From Stichopus chloronotus (Eukaryota; Echinodermata; Holothuroidea; Aspidochirotida; Stichopodidae), in NCBI GenBank assembly GCA_021234535.1, contig CM037838.1, positions 13,533,680 through 13,597,679 of the forward strand: a DNA stretch of 64,000 nucleotides, in the 5' to 3' direction. The notes under the pieces are model-generated. The model did not search any database. It was not told the DNA's origin and saw nothing but the letters and a program-made list of their open reading frames with translations. Of this stretch, positions 50,352 to 62,999 are shown one piece after another. Position 1 is the stretch's first letter; each line of letters opens with the position of its first letter. The translations under genes and the position numbers were made by a program.

Positions 50352-52656
50352 AGAAGAAACTTTTTTTTCTTTCAATAGAATTGCAAGAGGAACCTGTCAT
50401 CGGAATATTATCAAACTTGTTCCTACGCAAAGCTCATCCCTAACCAAAAAAAAAAAAAATGCTGGGACCTTTTACTAAGCAATTTTATACACAATGTGGA
50501 ATGTCAGTCTCTTTTAATAATTAGAGTTCTTGATTGTTTTATTTGTGAACGTGAATACATTTACAATCAAGAGAGGGTGATGTTTATTTCATTTCTATAA
50601 GTAGGAGTGGTGGGGAGGGATGTTCTTAACACAGTACTGGCAGTGGTTTTAACAATACAATGGTCAAAACAGACAACTGAACCGGAATGCTAATGCAGAT
50701 CAAACTTCAAATATCCAATATAATCTAACTTGAAGCCCACATGCACTGTCGCTGCCAGCCCTCTTCAGTGATAAAAAAAATAGTTATAATGTTTTAATGA
50801 GTATGACAAAAGACTAGATTTCTGAGAATAGTTCTACTTATTTGTCTTTATGGAATTGAATGAAAACACATTAAGAGACATTAAGTTTGCCTTTCACATA
50901 GACTAAAAGCTATAATCAGATTATTCCCAAACATAAAATATAAAAAAAATAATGAAATTACTCAATTGCTCAGTCCTCTCATACCGACCACCCTATTTTT
51001 TTAACAGACGATGTATAGTAGTATATAGTGCTTGTCTTTTCATAATCCCATTGTTTTTCGTCAACATTAATTCATTACCCATTAAGTGAGTAGTGGGGTC
51101 TATTCCACTCAAATAACCACCAGCATCTAGGGGGCGGGGTGTCAAGACACTACTCTGGATTGTTTCAACAATTCAATCTATATGGGCAACTAAGGCATTA
51201 TATTTCAATAAAACATCTATGATATCGCTCCCAGTCCTCATCTTATGACTCTGTGAGAGCAGTGTAACCAATGGCTACTTCATGTCAATATCTGGATGTA
51301 TAAGTTATATTTAATCATATATTACCAGTCAAACACCTTGATTCCATCAGCGTAAGAGGTGGGAGGCTTCCTCCATTCAAAGAAAAATACTGAATCGATA
51401 AGAGTAAATGAGACAGCCAAGAAAATAAATGACTTTCTTTGTGCTGGACACGACTGTCGTTGGTGAACTTTTGAAGGGCGATTTCTACTTGAGGAGAGGG
51501 GGGGGGGTGGGGCTTTAACCAGTAATCTTCAGGTACGCCAACTCGTAAGCAGCGGCGTGCGATTAGATAGTTTGAAACAATGTTCATGGCCCAGTCCAAA
51601 ATTCATCCATTAGGTGCTCCACTGCAGCAGAGGCGTATACATCATTCCATATTCCACTGTATTCCACTTAATCGCACCCCTCCCCCTTGGAGTATTTACC
51701 AAAGTAAAGCTGAGTAAAGAATGGGGCTCCAGGTTTTTTCTAAGTTCAAGTTGGTCAAAAATTCTAAATTGGGAAAAAAAGGTATTCCTGCCGCTTGTTT
51801 CTGTAGTCTGCACATACACATATATCTCTTGCACTTATGACAATAAATTTGCCGGCAATAAGATTCTCTCAAGAATATATTAATAAATTCGAAAACGTTT
51901 AGCATAACATCAATTTCTCAAGAATATATTAAAAGCTACCTGATATAGATTTATCGTTAAATCAGGTATAACATAACTTCTTACATTAATATCATTCAGA
52001 GCACTGAATGTTGCCTCGGTGTTCTCACATACTTTTATCTCTCCCTTATATATGTTTGATGGAGTACATTAATTCATCATCCATAAAAATGGTATGATTT
52101 CAGTCGCGGGAATGAAATTAGTGAGAAGAAAAAAACTTTAAAGTCTTGTTTCGTTTATTGCTATAACATACACAAACATTTTGTGTGTTTCTAACCAAAA
52201 AAATACCTAAGAAAAACATGTCAAAAATTGTAAACTAAACATATAGTGACTTAAGGTGTAATCCGACCTTCTATAGGAAGTATTAACGTATGGAACACAA
52301 TAACTGCCAATGAGTGTCAACAGTTGGTACAAATAACCGATTAATTGAAAACAAACGATAAGAACGATTTGAACAAATCCAGATGACAACATGTCACAGA
52401 AGTCAACAATAACAATTTAGAATGATAAATAACAGAAAAAATTAAGAGAGTGGAATGTTTGCGTCATGATTTCGAAGCTTCATACGGACTAGCGATCATC
52501 CCTGCAGGATTTATCTCAAATGTATTATTCAGTAATCTGTATTATTAAAGGGCTGATATAGCATTTAAAGCCACACTTAGTGTTCGGGATAATAACACAG
52601 ACTTACAGACAAGAATGTAATCACTTGCTCTTTAAGAAGTTGAATGATATAACCAT
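50352..52656. other. Intergenic, nothing recognised
   Basis: AT-rich, with G-rich patches (51500-51508). No coherent exon, tandem repeat or transposon end. Confidence 0.4.
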
Positions 52657-52664
52657 GTTTCTAT

Positions 52665-54037
52665 CAGGGTGGATGACCCGAGATCGGTCTCTGGCTCGAG
52701 ACCTGTCTCGAGTCCCGATCGTCGTGACTCGGACTCGTGCGTTAAGGACTCCGACTCGACCGAAATGACTCGAAGACTCGGGTCGAGACCGAGTACGAGA
52801 CCGACTATTTTTCGATATAAAAAAACTGTTCGGAACTAATTTTTTTAAAAACAATTGCTGATATCACGTACACTATAGTTGTACGTACAAGATTGTTGCT
52901 GCATACAACATACAGTGCATTAAGTCAGTGGGCAGTATGAACACTTAATCCCATGCTCCAAGGCTATGTTTAAATATAGCACGGACTTCAACACGAAATG
53001 TTAAATGCAGTGTCCATTCTGTATACAGTGCTGCACAGGTCCGTTGCTGCCTGCAGCCGGTATGCATGGTATCCGAATGTGGTAAAACCTCTGCTAGCTT
53101 CGAGCCGGAATGAGGTAGATCACCCGGCCGGTTGAAGGGAAATAGGGCGTTTAGAATACACCAACATGACATAAAAAGAAAATAGCTTTAATCATTGTTA
53201 AACCATTCAGTGTCTTCAATAAACATCTACCAAAGCTTCATCTCCTAAAACATTATGAATGTGATGAGCATCAGAAGATGCATCATTTGAATTTGGAACG
53301 TTTGGGTGAACAAATTAGTGTTGAGCAACAAATAACTGAATTTAGATCTGTGAGAAACTTTTTTCTTGAAGAAAAGGCTGCTGTCTTTCCTTATTTTGTA
53401 TAATCTATCATTGTACGTCCACAAAGATTGATTTTAAAAATATGGATGTTTTTTCTGAAACAAACGCCATATTTCCCTTTTTAAGCTTAATCAAGTGCAG
53501 TTGTTCGTTGAATCGCGACCCGTATGTATACATTTCAACAATTTCTGAAGTAGCCTATTTAAATAAAAAGGACAAATCTTTGATAATTACAATCTCGAGA
53601 CGACATCTGTATGGCATAGTGGAAATGCTGATGCAGTGAGGCTGAACTTGCTGAAGTTACCTGAATACACTGAAAAAAATATATATAATACAATTTTTTT
53701 GAACTGATCAGTACAGGCTTCCCTTATATTCTGCTCTTCATTTATGGTTAATGTGAAAGGAAATTGATCTTTTGTTTTGTTAAGTCTACTAATTGTTTGG
53801 ATCTACTGAGTGATGGTCATTTTCAACATAAAGGAAGGAAATAAAGGATAGGAAACTTAGCATAAGACTTTCATTATTGTTCACCTCCCCTTTCACTCAA
53901 AACAAGTTCAATTTACAAAGGAACTTGTGGACTCGTGGACTAGGACTCGGGGATAAGGACTCGGACACCAAGGACTCGGACTCAGACTCTTTACTAAGGA
54001 CTCGAACTCGGATCGGCAGGACTCGACTCGAGCCCTG
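52665..54037. mobile_element. hAT-like DNA transposon with perfect 8-bp target duplication
   Basis: GTTTCTAT stands immediately before (52657-52664) and after (54038-54045) the element. The termini are CAGGG on the left and CCCTG on the right. Both subterminal zones are dense in GACTCG/GAGTCG motifs (52680-52800 and 53930-54030), as in hAT transposase-binding regions. The arrays resemble the GAGTAC/GAGTCC arrays of the 15099-17368 element, so the two may be related. A 77-codon open frame lies inside at 53170-53403, but nothing looks like a transposase. Confidence 0.75.
53170..53403 (+). CDS. Unrecognised open frame inside the hAT-like element
   Basis: Open for 77 codons to TAA, with no ATG near its start. 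It includes KLHLLKHYECDEHQKMHHLN and LERLGEQISVEQQITEF, which look like helical protein rather than random translation. It may be an exon remnant of the transposon's protein or a captured host exon. Confidence 0.25.
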   Translation, partial: HKKKIALIIVKPFSVFNKHLPKLHLLKHYECDEHQKMHHLNLERLGEQISVEQQITEFRSVRNFFLEEKAAVFPYFV

Positions 54038-54478
54038 GTTTCTATCGTTGCAAAGTTAGTCATCGTCCGTCATACATGCGTGTTGTGGACACACTCATGT
54101 AACTCGCTGAAATTGGTCGGTTATTATCAGTGAAAATTTACTTTGAATTCTTCCTTGTACCACCCAGGATGTCTAAGTTTGCCTAAAATGTATGCATGAT
54201 ACAACAGTCATTAGAATGGGTGACTTAACAGAATTCGCATAACTGAGCGTAATATAGAACCTCGCATGGACTCTTTGATCAATTAAAGGACTTTGAACTG
54301 ATAGGTCGAGACTTTTAATGAAGGTTTACAGAAAGTTTAAAATCCCTTCAGACTTCCTTAGGTAGATTTCATTCATGGCTGAGATGACGACAACGATTTG
54401 TATTACGGTGTGTTGCTATGGGAATTTTGCTATTTTTTGGGTACAGAAAATGTGCATTTACTATCGTGCATTGTACAG

Positions 54479-54684
54479 CGCAATTAGATACAAATATAAA
54501 CACTTTAGAGAGAATTGAAAGAAATGTTCAAAGATGGAAAACTGGTTACAGATATCTTGAGTTCGTCATCAACATATTCCATGTAGAGTGCGGGCAGGAA
54601 TCCGCACATGATTTAGCCCTTCAGTGTGCATACCTTCTATCAATGGAGACTCGAGTAAACGTGGATCACTATAATCGCAGTCAG
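54479..54684 (+). CDS. Candidate exon, unrecognised
   Basis: Acceptor GCATTGTACAG| and donor AGTCAG|GTGTAA bound a 206-nt open stretch, preceded in frame by an ATG at 54418. It reads QLDTNINTLERIERNVQRWK then TGYRYLEFVINIFHVECGQ and ALQCAYLLSMETRVNVDHYN. The amphipathic character suggests an all-helical domain. I cannot name the family. Confidence 0.3.
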
Positions 54685-54933
54685 GTGTAATTATGAATGT
54701 TTTATTCATTCAAAAAAAATAGAACAATTGAACATTCTGAGTATCCATGCAAAACGAAATTCTGAAATAACAGTGTATATGACGTCATCGCAACAACTGC
54801 TACTGTTTCATGTGTAAAATTTAAGTGACGTGTATTTAGATATTCAGTTCAAAAATGTGAATACGGTCTAGCTTACTACTGGTACTCTGCTATATAACTT
54901 ATATATTGTAACGTTCTTTTCTGTTTTCATTCA

Positions 54934-55073
54934 TCAGTCCATAGTAATGTAGATGGTTATCTTAATCTCAGCACCGGTCTGTGGGAGGTAAGGAATCGTT
55001 TCATATTCTCCTTGACACATACAGTCACAGGTGTACACTAGAATACCTGAATTCGTATGTTCCAGCATGTATA
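54934..55073 (-). CDS. Candidate terminal exon, Ig-like strand pattern
   Basis: After GACACAG| the minus strand reads YMLEHTNSGILVYTCDC, then GAEIKITIYITMD and TGA. The SG-x-Y-x-C step followed by an alternating hydrophobic strand resembles the F and G strands of an immunoglobulin-like domain. The acceptor is weak and no upstream exon was found. Confidence 0.25.
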
Positions 55074-55084
55074 CTGTGTCATTG

Positions 55085-57535
55085 TCATGTGCGTTTGTAT
55101 ATTGCAAAACACACAAAAAATTGCCAGTTCACTTGATATGTTGCATTTTTAAAATCTATTTCGCTTGGTCTCTTGGTATTGGACCAATTATCAATACACG
55201 ATGTTGGACCGTCGTCACTTTTACTTGGCTAACCCTAGCTAAATACTATTGCATCAGGATCTTAAAGACATTGCTTTGACAGTGACAGGAGGGAAGAGTT
55301 TGTTGAATAGCCTACCAAAGCCTGCAAAATTCTGCACCGTTTATCACATTATCAGTCTAAAATAGGTTTATTCTGATAAAGAAGAATGAATATTTCACCA
55401 AGCAAAGTAAAATAGAGAAGATTGAAGTCATCGATTAAAAAATAGAAGTTCCTGTGAATCCAGTGTAAAATTCCTAATCTAGTATCAAATATATCACCAC
55501 TTTAGCACTCCCTCCTCTTAGACATCATAATCAGAAATCACAAATATGGCTTAGAAACAGCTTGCGTCACCCGTCCGCCAGCTTGGTCATTGTGACCTTG
55601 AACAGATCCAGGGAAATTTTTATATGTCCCTTCATCTTGGAAAATAATCATAGTTACCCCACTGTTGATTCATAAGAGATTATGGAAACCGGTGTGAGTC
55701 AAGTCTTACAATAACATACAAACATCCCAATCGTGGTAAACGTCATTTCCCTTCGCCTCAAAATGCCTCGAACAGTTTCCAATTACAAGTTGTTCAGTAT
55801 TCAGATTGAAGATTCTCTTCCACACAGAGCCTATTCAACCAATAAATGTATTAAAAACTTACATGTAATACCTATCGTACTGTAAATGTAACAAGTTTTA
55901 ACCATAATCTAATGAGTGACTTCACCATAAACGTAATAATGTTTAAACATTAATTTTATAAATTCGCCGGGTGGGAATGGATGACCTCTGACCCACATTT
56001 CAGCAGTAATCTTTTGAGTCTGATGTTTTCTTGACGCATCATACTGTAATTATTTTTCATGCAACAAAGGGTTTTTTGCTGTATTTAGCCATGTGCTTTG
56101 TTCCGTAGGTATTGCCATTCAGATATTTCATTCGTTAAAGGGTCAATTAGGCAATATTTTATTTCCTTTTGTTGGAGTAGGTGTAGATAGAATGCATTCA
56201 AAAATTTCAACCTGTATTCTCAAACAAAAATTGCTACCTTAGTTAAGTCCTATGGAGTTGAAATTCCAGCTTGCCTTTGTTTCGCCATATATTTTCGCTG
56301 GAATCTACATTGGTATACAAATAACAAATAACAGATCTTTGTGCTCTCTTATCAAACATATACTGTACGGGGGAGGGGGCGCTTGAAGACAAACTAATGG
56401 ACGGGTTCCTTCGATTATAACCCTCCACAAGACTGCCAGTTTTCAAGCTATGCAAAGAAGGAAAAAAGATTGTCAGCCACACTAGAAATGAACTCTCTTG
56501 ATTTCTTACAAGGCAAGAAATACCCGAGAGGATCTCCCCATGCAGGACAACAATAATTACATATGGGCAATAAGGGCAATAATAAATACATAAGGGCAAT
56601 ACACGTTTCAGTTAGTGAAATAAACACATTGACAATGATACGGTGAGGCGTTTTAAACATCATACGTTTAAGTTTGAACACTTAAAACGGTTTGTAGTTA
56701 ACATTCAAGCCGTCAAAATGGCTCAAGTGTATGAACCACACTAAAACAATTTTCGTTAGTAAACACGCCGATAACGCATGTTACAAAACCCTTTTTGTTT
56801 TAAGTGCTCATACTGGATGATTCTCAATTTTGAAATTAGTGGTATCAGTAACTAATTGTTGCACTGAGTGTATGTTTACTCCTTGGCGGATTTCGCGTCT
56901 TCTAAACAATATTTAGTCAAATCATCAAACGTAATATTGTGATCATTTCATTTTGTATTTTTTCCATTACAGAGGCGACGATGAGTGTAACCATTTCCCT
57001 AGTAGGTTACACCACATATGCTCAGTCATTCTTCTGACGGAGGGACAGCATCGTCACACTCATACCAGGAGAACAACTCCCTGCTCAGACTGGGTTCAAT
57101 TCTGTCATAACCTTTGCTATTTTGTACAACCATGTTCTTTCACCGGGTTTTCTTTGACGATACCTAAAACAACATGATCAGATCTTGCATTTATATGCAG
57201 TGTTAATCGGTTTAAGATTAATCAGCACATTACCCTATACGGCTCAGCGACTTTTCATAACAAAATGGCTATCAAAACGGTCTATCGATATTCGTTACAA
57301 CCAGTGGAATTCCTGTTTAACATGCATGTTGATAAACTGTGCATCAATATGTCTCGCATCAACAAAGCTCAAGCCTAAACTAATTCTCAAATATTTATTA
57401 CTACAATCTATCTACAATTTGCATGCACAAGCAACGTTCGTTGTTCATGGAATTACGTCAGAACCATTGACATGTCCTCTCAGCTGTTTGGATTACGACT
57501 CTGTCAAAGGGAAATAGGGCATTTGCAATGTTTCA
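55085..57535. other. Intergenic, nothing firmly recognised
   Basis: A strong acceptor-like site (TTTTTTCCATTACAG) ends at about 56972, but the following frames are poor. The frame at 57185-57517 opens with TTG and resembles nothing I know. Confidence 0.4.
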
Positions 57536-57538
57536 ATG

Positions 57539-57723
57539 ATATATATATATACATTTATATATATATATACATTAATATATATATATATATATACATTTAT
57601 ATATATATATATATATATATACATTTATATATATATATATATATACATTTATATTACGTTATATTATATTAACATTTATATATATATATATATATACATA
57701 TAAACATATATATATATATATAT
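57539..57723. repeat. Interrupted (AT)n microsatellite
   Basis: AT runs broken at intervals by ACATTTAT or ACATTAAT. Confidence 0.95.
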
Positions 57724-58945
57724 TAAACACCTTTAATAATAGCCAAATCGAACAGGCTCATCAATAACAATAGGAACATCTCGCTTTTAAAACATTGTAC
57801 ATAAATGACCTACGGAAAATGCATCATTTCAGTTTTTGTTAAGTATTGCTGAGTAATTAATTGTCAAGCAACAGATAACTTTGTTCTTGACAAATGTTTA
57901 ACGTGTTCTTCATTCTTTTAATAGCCTAATTTTAACATTGTGGTTGTGAAACAAACGATAGTCTGACGTATATAATAGTTGCCGTGATAAGTTTTTTGCA
58001 TTGCAGGTGCTAATTATTTCAGTGCAGTTACGAAATGATATATTATTTAGTAACTGTTTTGTTTCATCAACACTAGTTTCGAATAGCCTAGTTATAAATT
58101 GACGTATGTGATTTTTCATCGCTTTTTTGTGTGTCTCATATTTGTAAGTAGTTAAGTTTTCTTCAAAAGACATGAATAATTTCCTATCACAATGTGACGC
58201 AAGTTTTCATCACTGAAAGGTACATAAAAGACCTTCAAGCCGGTGTCATCTTCCATGTTCCCCAATATCTCTTGTTCAAGATGTTTCATGCCTGTTTCTT
58301 TACTGTACATGCATGTACGTCAATGACTGTTAAACAAGGTACAACATTTAAAAGGAGGTGGAGAGGCATAACATATATTCTAATAAAAATTGTCTATGGA
58401 ACATCAACGCACACACAAAAATATGTTAAGGAAAGCGGCCTTTTCTCCATACTTTCATTTACATAATTTGGCAACCAGAATGCCATTTTTTGTCACAAAT
58501 CGTTGGATAGATGCTGATATACCGAATTAGGACGAAGAAAATACGAAATGTGTGAAATATATACGCCTATTTTATCTACTTTTTCTCCATTTTTACTTGA
58601 GTCTATAAGGAATTTGATCAATTTGTTTCTTTTTCTTCATGGACACTGTCGTTATGATAACAGTCGGGTTTCATTGTTGTACAGTTTTGACGTCATCGCC
58701 CTATAGGGGCTAGATGAGATAATGTAGTCACTTGGCTAGTGGAGCTATATATTGTACTGTGCACCTATGGAGGATGGTTGCCATGGAAACGCTTAGAGTG
58801 GATGACTAGCGATACCCCAGGGGTATCCCATGGTAGAGTAACCCTGCGTACAGGAGGGTCATGTTGGGTGGAATAAATGAAAACGTGTCCGTACAATGTG
58901 TGGGCGTGTGTGTGTGGGTGTGTGTGCGTCCGGACCTGTCCAAAT
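57724..58945. other. Noncoding sequence leading into a tandem repeat
   Basis: A minus-strand open frame of 87 codons (57910-58173) has no recognisable domain. GT-rich sequence (58898-58930) precedes the tandem array. Confidence 0.35.
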
Positions 58946-58949
58946 TGTG

Positions 58950-59650
58950 TTTTTTCCAGAATAGTTCGAAAAGCATATGAGCGATTAAGTTGAAACTTGG
59001 TAAAGTTGTGCATGATGCCAATATCTGCAAGATGTATTAGTTGAATGGTAAATTGAGTCAAATTTGCTGATTTTTAGATAAAGTCTATTTTGCCCTAAAA
59101 TTGCTATTTTCAGCATATCTTGAGAAGTATTTGAGCATTTAATGCAAAATTTTTGCAAAAACTTACCTGAGGATTAAAACTTTCACGATATATCACTTTA
59201 GTGGTAAAGAGACTGAAATTTGCTGATTTTTGAGCAAATTTTGCCCCAAAATTTGTATTCCCAGCATATCTTGAGAACTAGTAGATCAATTAACTTACAG
59301 TTTTGTAAAAACTTACCTGAGAACACATTGTTCAACGTAATGTTACTGTAATGGTAAATCGAGTCAGATTTGCTGATTTTTGAAAAAAAAAAACAACCCA
59401 ATTTTGCCCCCAAATTGCTATTTCCAGCATATCTTGAGAAGTATTTGAGCATTTAATGCAAAATTTTGCAAAAAACTTACATGAGAATGAAATATTCAAG
59501 CTATATCACTTTTGTAGTAAAGAGAGTGAAATTTGCTAATTTTTGAGAAAAAAAAAGCCAATTTTGACCCAAAATTTGTATTTCCAGCATATCTTGAGAA
59601 CTATAAAACCAATTAACTTCAAGTTTTGTAAGTACTTAGCAATAAACTAT
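58950..59650. repeat. Tandem repeat, about 155 bp unit, alternating types
   Basis: CAGCATATCTTGAGAA occurs at 59111, 59262, 59425 and 59585, with a more diverged copy near 58960. Units alternate between a type followed by GTATTTGAGCATTTAATGC (59111, 59425) and a type followed by an AATTAACTT phrase (59262, 59585). The higher-order period is therefore about 314-323 bp. Noncoding. Confidence 0.88.
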
Positions 59651-62600
59651 TACAAATTTGAATGTGCAGGCCCTGTATTGAAATCAATGCACATGCTGGC
59701 GATGAGATATGCAACTCCGTGGATTGCCCTCTTGTTTTTTAGGAATTAGGAATACCTAATGCTCTGCAAAGATATTGAAGAGGGAGATGGGATGCCAGCG
59801 GGACTATCTAAGCAACGCAACACCGTTGATTGAGTAAAAAAATGCACTTGCAGTTCCTGGATGGCAGGAAACGACACTTTCGGGTGTCACAAACTAGGCA
59901 TCCTCTTTTATATATTCTTTCAAATATTCTTGGAACACTATTAATGAGGGGTTATCAAATTTTTAGTTCTCGGCTATTTTATTGGCAGTGAAGTCACGCC
60001 GGCAGGGATTGTTTGAAGGGCGTTAAAAGACTCGACGTGGACCAAGGAGGGGGCGTACGAAACTTTTTATCGTGGTATTCAGTGAGTGTGATATATTGTA
60101 ATGGGGATATATAGTGTGCCTCTGTTGTACTGTTGAACCCAGAATTCTTGAAGAAGTGAGAATTGTGGGAATCTTAAAGGAGCGCCAGCATCAGTTGAAG
60201 CGGAGCGTACGAGAAAAATAAATCATCATATTCCCCCTCGAGTGCCGGGAGGTGTTATTCCCAAACTCAGAAATTAAGCTTCAGCTATTTCCGTCAGACA
60301 GGAAATGGTACTGCCTGTATTTTATTGGATGGGAACTTTATCAACTAACACTATTAGAAGTTTTACGCTGTCTAATGAAATTTACGCATTTCATGATGAA
60401 TACATGCTTAAATTTTTAAGCCTGAATATGTGCAACATCATCATAATTACGTGAATGTGGGGGGGGGGGGGGGCGCCGAGGTATAGAGCTTAGCTTTTCT
60501 TTATCTTCTCTTCCATTTTTTGTTTCATTCTTATACCTTTATATCTTTTCATTATTTTCTTTTTATCGAGCTAAAAGCACCAGTAATCCATTTGATTTGG
60601 CTGAGGAGTAAGGTGATGGGGAGGGGGGGGGGTGTAGGAAGCCAGATTGCATTATCAAACCAATGAGTCAATAACATAACTTAAGGTATATTGATTGCAG
60701 CTGTAAATTACAAATATGGATTACATGTCATTCACTAAGAATGATATCTGTGTTACGATGTTTTGTTGCATTTTGTCGAGGAATTTTTTTCAGAAGTGGA
60801 AACAGAATCATAAAGGTTTTTCTATTTTCATTTTGTTTCTTGGCATCAGTCATAAATTGACAAAGTTACAACTACAGACATTTTTTCACTATGAGAGGTT
60901 ACAATCCAAAATCTAAATTTAAAGGCTAAAGTTTACATAATTGAACAATGGTATGTGAACTAATAAAATATGGGACAAGTGTACATACAAAATTTGCCAA
61001 AACGTTAAGAATTTTACAAAAGGTTTTAGACTATACTCACTGTTTTCTTCTTTCCCTGAAAACACCTAACATTTTTAAAATATACTCAATGACATTCCAT
61101 GATATGAACATTTCTGAAGATTATTTCACTACAAGAAAACCTACGTATAGTTACCATGCCCTTCACTTTTAAATATTACAAAAAGTGCAGGTTCAGTTTA
61201 CACCACCACTTGACTGAAATATAAATCACCGATAGTAGTTTCATCATTACATAATTTAAAAAAGAAATAACCGTGAGTAAAGGTTATTAATAAGACTTAA
61301 CAAAAAAAAAAAAAAAAAACGGTTTATCTCTGTGTGCTGATATGTACAGGCTAAAATGTACATTTGGATAATAATATCCCCCTTATTTTTAACAATATTT
61401 TTGTTTTACTTTCATGTGTGAGGTAGACATCAAACTCGTCATGATGTTGGTTAATATGTAATGCAAGTGATTATTAATTTCGAGTGATAGATATCGCATC
61501 TGTATCAATAATTACCTCACCAAACAACATCGTTAAACAATAAATATAAATACAATGACTAAATAATCAAAGGTACATACATGTTACTGTTCAGAATGTT
61601 TATATATTGAAATATCTGGTCACAAAGAGGTCGAGCGTCCTCTTTAACACCAGCGAGTATCCATTATTCTCTTCCCATCTGAAAATCTTAGCTATTTGCA
61701 GGAGAATGTTTTGTTTCCCCAAAAAGAGAGTTTTCCAAAAATTCAAAAGCCATGAAAATGAGCAATCATAAACTATTTACAGATGGAAAGCGTTGTATTG
61801 TGATTGTACTAGTTTGTCTCTGAAGAAAACAAAAAGAGAAAAATAAAAGGAAAATACTCCTATTGATAAGATCATAGATATAGCTACCTTACCTTAAATT
61901 CCATATCTTCTGTCATTATTCAAGATAATCGAGTCAGATTATTGTGCTTCTAGTAAATATATCTCAAAAAATGTCATGTCAGCATTGAATAAAGATCAAC
62001 GTTAAACGTGATTGTATCTTTTAAACCAAGTAAGGTATGTACGGCAAATACTTTTAGTTTAATTTAAACGTAACCTTTTATCATCTATCCAAGTCTGACA
62101 GTGCAATTCATTACCTTCTTCATGTAACTGTTATGTCGTAAATCAATTGTAACTGTCCATGTTTAAAAACAATGAAAGAAAAATAGAAAAATAAAGCATT
62201 TATCACGATATCAATTATCAGATCCCCTCGACCCATCTGCCCATTGAGTGCATTTATGATGTTATTCTTTTTGTCATAATAGGTGACTGTGTCTCTGTAA
62301 TGTTTACTTATGCACATGGCCATTACAGACATACATGGCTATGGAATTTTCTAACTTTACACCCTTTACATTCTCGACAAATTGCCATCGCTTGATCTAC
62401 ACATAATAGTTTCATAGAGGTAAGTTAACTTTAATCATTTCTACGAGTTTGCTTTCAACGGTAAACATGTTGCCAAGATCTCTCTGATTATTTTACTTCA
62501 CACATGTTAATTCACAGTATATCTAACCAAAAAAATCTGGCTGAGTCACATATGACCTATTCAATACAAATAAAAATAAAAACAAGGCAAATTGTATACT

Positions 62601-62994
62601 TTAACATATAATAATCACCAAGTGCGAAAATTAGTCTTTGGGATAATAGGATGCAATTAGGTTGATCATAACTTTGTTCTCCTTTACATATATTCAAAGT
62701 ATCACTACATTTCATAGATTCGTAATGCATAAAGTATTATATGCACATTATCGACTTTGATGCATTTATCCATGTGAAGAGATCGAAAGTGAAAATAGTC
62801 AAATTAGATATTGTTGACACACCAACAATCCTCTTTACACATATTTTTTTTTTTTTTAAATTTATTTTGTGAAAACGAACCACCATTTAAATACGTTAAC
62901 TGGAGACTAATCGTCGCAGTGTGTTGGTATACCGAGTTGAATAGTCCAACATATACTTCCCAATTAATGTTTTCTACAACTCGATAACTCCTCA
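59651..62994. other. AT-rich intergenic sequence
   Basis: Contains G runs (60459-60473; 60622-60630), an A run (61302-61319) and a copy of the short dispersed phrase GGAGCGCCAGCATCAGTTG (60179). No gene recognised. Confidence 0.45.
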
Positions 62995-62999
62995 CAACG

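Noticed and set aside
57185..57517. 110-codon plus-strand frame
   Set aside because: Opens with TTG rather than ATG, has no domain and no clear exon borders.
57910..58173. 87-codon minus-strand frame starting with ATG
   Set aside because: Composition is plausible, but there is no domain, splice site or neighbour to support it; kept out for lack of evidence.
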